This document shows positions 5,020-6,604 of a DNA stretch of 6,604 nucleotides, in pieces. Under the pieces are notes generated by a model that made no database searches, had not been told where the DNA came from, and saw only the letters and a list, made by a program, of their open reading frames with translations. The stretch's first letter is position 1, and the number at the start of each line of letters is the position of its first letter. Origin of the DNA: Alphaproteobacteria bacterium (GTDB taxonomy: Bacteria; Pseudomonadota; Alphaproteobacteria; RF32; CAG-239); NCBI GenBank assembly GCA_017557925.1, contig JAFYWO010000015.1:1-6604 (forward strand). The letters are read 5' to 3'. The translations under genes and the position numbers were made by a program.

Positions 5020-6604
5020 ATGAAAAAATATATTTGTTTTATTGGTGCAGTTGTTAGTTTTTTAACTGCTTGCTCCGTTTACAAGGAAGAACCTGTTGTG
5101 GAAGCTCCTGTTATGTCTGCATATTATTCGGATTGGGATAGAGCTGTTAGAGCAGATGTTGATATGCAAAATATGTATATTGGCACTCCTTCTAAAATAT
5201 CAAAACCGATAGATATGTATATGGCTATGGCTTTAGCTTTAAAATATAATTACTCAAGAAGGCTTGCTAGTTATCGTGAAAACTTGATTAAGACAAACAT
5301 ACCTGTTTCTGCGCTACCTACAATGGCTGAAAATTTGGGATATGAGAATACGGCAAACTCCAGTGCAATACCTGCTGACTTGAAGGTTTCTTGGAACTTG
5401 CTTGATTTGTCTTCTTTATATTATCAAAATGCTGCTTTTGCCCAAGATGTTTTTGCGGAAGAACAAAGCAGAAAGGTTATAAACAACATTATGCTTGAAG
5501 CTCGTACCTTATATTGGAAAGCTTTGGCTGCTCAAAGATTGTTACCTGTAATTGATGACATGAACGAATATCTTGTTAGAGTTGTTGATGAATTGAGTGC
5601 ACGTTCAAACGAACTCATTAAGACAGGAAAGAATCCCTCTACAAACCTACTTTTGAAGAAACGTAAGTATTTGGAAAATATCAAGCAACTTGCAGAATTG
5701 AGAAGAACTTTTGAAACTGCTCAAGCTGAATTTGCCGGTTTACTTGGGATGTATCCTTCAACCGAAATTAAGTTAGCCGGTGCAGAGTATGGTAACCTTC
5801 CTGTTCCATCTATGAGAGCAAAGTTACAACAACTTGAATGGCTTGCACTTACAAACCGTCCGGAACTTAGAGCTTTTGATGCAATCACAACAAAAGAAGA
5901 ACTTGAATTAGTTATCAAAGATATGGATTTTATTGATAACAGTGATTACAATCAAGACCCTAATTACTATAATCGCAAATGGACTAAAGAATCTAATGAC
6001 TTATCAATGAATGTGTTTGAAGATATCCGTTTCCAAGGTCAAACAACTTATAATTCTTTAGCTCGTCAAAGATTAACTCACATTGTGTTAAATCAAGTAT
6101 ATTTGTCTTGGGCTTTGTACCAGTCTGCAGTTGAAGATTATTACTTGAACTTAGGTGTTGCAACTACTTCTGAAGATATTGCGGAAGATATTACAGATAA
6201 AGAAGGTGCAAATAAAACTATTAGCCATTTAGAATCTGCAAGAGCTATCGCTGATGAAGCAAATGCATTCTTGTCTTATCTTGATGTTCAGGAATCTATC
6301 GGTAGACTTTATGCCAGTATCGGTATGGATCCGGTTCCTTTAGATATGATATCAGAGAATCCTTCAAGAATCGCCATCCAAATTCGTGAAACATTGGATA
6401 AATGGAAGGAAGGTATATTTGTAGCATCTACTGTTGATAATGCTCCAATGTCTAATAAAAAACCCCCTTTAGATATATCTTCACGCTCACTTGTTCCTGA
6501 TGTTGTTGTTGGTGCCGGTTATGATTTGAATGTTCAAATTCCAGATCAAGTATTCGAACAAATCAACTGGAAAGGCGACTACAAAACAGTAGCAGGTTCT
6601 TTAG
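5020..6604 (+). CDS. TolC-family outer-membrane efflux lipoprotein, 3' truncated by window
   Basis: This is an outer-membrane channel component of the TolC/OEP family, which works with inner-membrane pumps or type I secretion transporters. The frame is open for 528 codons to the window edge. The signal peptide MKKYICFIGAVVSFLTAC ends in a lipobox (LTAC, Cys18), so the protein should be lipidated. Two OEP-type repeats are visible. The first has WNLLDL (125-130), long coiled helices (about 150-243) with ARTLYWKALAAQ and the turn KTGKNPSTNLLLKKRK, and the family signature NRPELRAFDA (279-288). The second (about 341-440) has VLNQVYLSWALYQ and IGRLYASIGMDP. A polar insert (about 301-330) lies between them. 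Residues 441-528 continue past the usual end of the second helical pair, so the protein is longer than classic TolC. GAGGG (5007-5011) lies eight bases before the ATG. Its neighbour is the divergent virB8-like gene. The family call is firm, the substrate unknown. Confidence 0.85.
   Translation, partial: MKKYICFIGAVVSFLTACSVYKEEPVVEAPVMSAYYSDWDRAVRADVDMQNMYIGTPSKISKPIDMYMAMALALKYNYSRRLASYRENLIKTNIPVSALPTMAENLGYENTANSSAIPADLKVSWNLLDLSSLYYQNAAFAQDVFAEEQSRKVINNIMLEARTLYWKALAAQRLLPVIDDMNEYLVRVVDELSARSNELIKTGKNPSTNLLLKKRKYLENIKQLAELRRTFETAQAEFAGLLGMYPSTEIKLAGAEYGNLPVPSMRAKLQQLEWLALTNRPELRAFDAITTKEELELVIKDMDFIDNSDYNQDPNYYNRKWTKESNDLSMNVFEDIRFQGQTTYNSLARQRLTHIVLNQVYLSWALYQSAVEDYYLNLGVATTSEDIAEDITDKEGANKTISHLESARAIADEANAFLSYLDVQESIGRLYASIGMDPVPLDMISENPSRIAIQIRETLDKWKEGIFVASTVDNAPMSNKKPPLDISSRSLVPDVVVGAGYDLNVQIPDQVFEQINWKGDYKTVAGSL

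Noticed and set aside
5721..5918. Minus-strand 65-codon open frame inside the tolC-like gene
   Set aside because: It is antisense to a well-supported OEP repeat and Ser/Ala-rich, with no start signals.
1..6604. tRNA or rRNA genes
   Set aside because: No cloverleaf with a T-loop and acceptor stem, and no rRNA-like conserved stretch, was seen on either strand by eye.

Overview
The window comes from an AT-rich bacterial chromosome, most likely a low-GC alphaproteobacterium such as a gut-associated or host-associated lineage. The evidence is a clpP-clpX pair whose ClpP N-terminal region ([20 protein letters not shown]) is of alphaproteobacterial type, a VirB8-like protein, and a TolC-family outer-membrane lipoprotein. 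That assignment is inferred from protein sequence feel, not from a database search.

Layout from left to right. Bases 1-1042 hold holA (DNA polymerase III delta subunit), whose ATG overlaps the stop of an upstream gene that lies almost wholly outside the window. Bases 1043-1349 form a 307-base gap that is not empty. It carries an extended -10 promoter, a dense set of nested hairpins enclosed by a long imperfect inverted repeat, and two U-tract terminators, which together suggest an unrecognised structured RNA or attenuator. Bases 1350-2114 encode a small, very AT-rich kinase of the aminoglycoside/choline kinase fold. A strong hairpin at 2145-2164 separates it from the convergent clpP-clpX operon (2170-4059, minus strand). 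Upstream of clpP, on the same strand, is an orphan VirB8-like membrane protein (4150-4884). Divergent from it is a TolC-like outer-membrane lipoprotein that runs off the right edge (5020-6604).

Functionally, holA (replication clamp loading) and clpP-clpX (ATP-dependent proteolysis) are core housekeeping genes. The virB8-like and tolC-like genes share a 135-base divergent promoter region and both belong to envelope or secretion machinery, but nothing in the window proves that they work together. The kinase and the structured element before it are the accessory-looking part. The structured region at about 1105-1320 is the best candidate for something undescribed.
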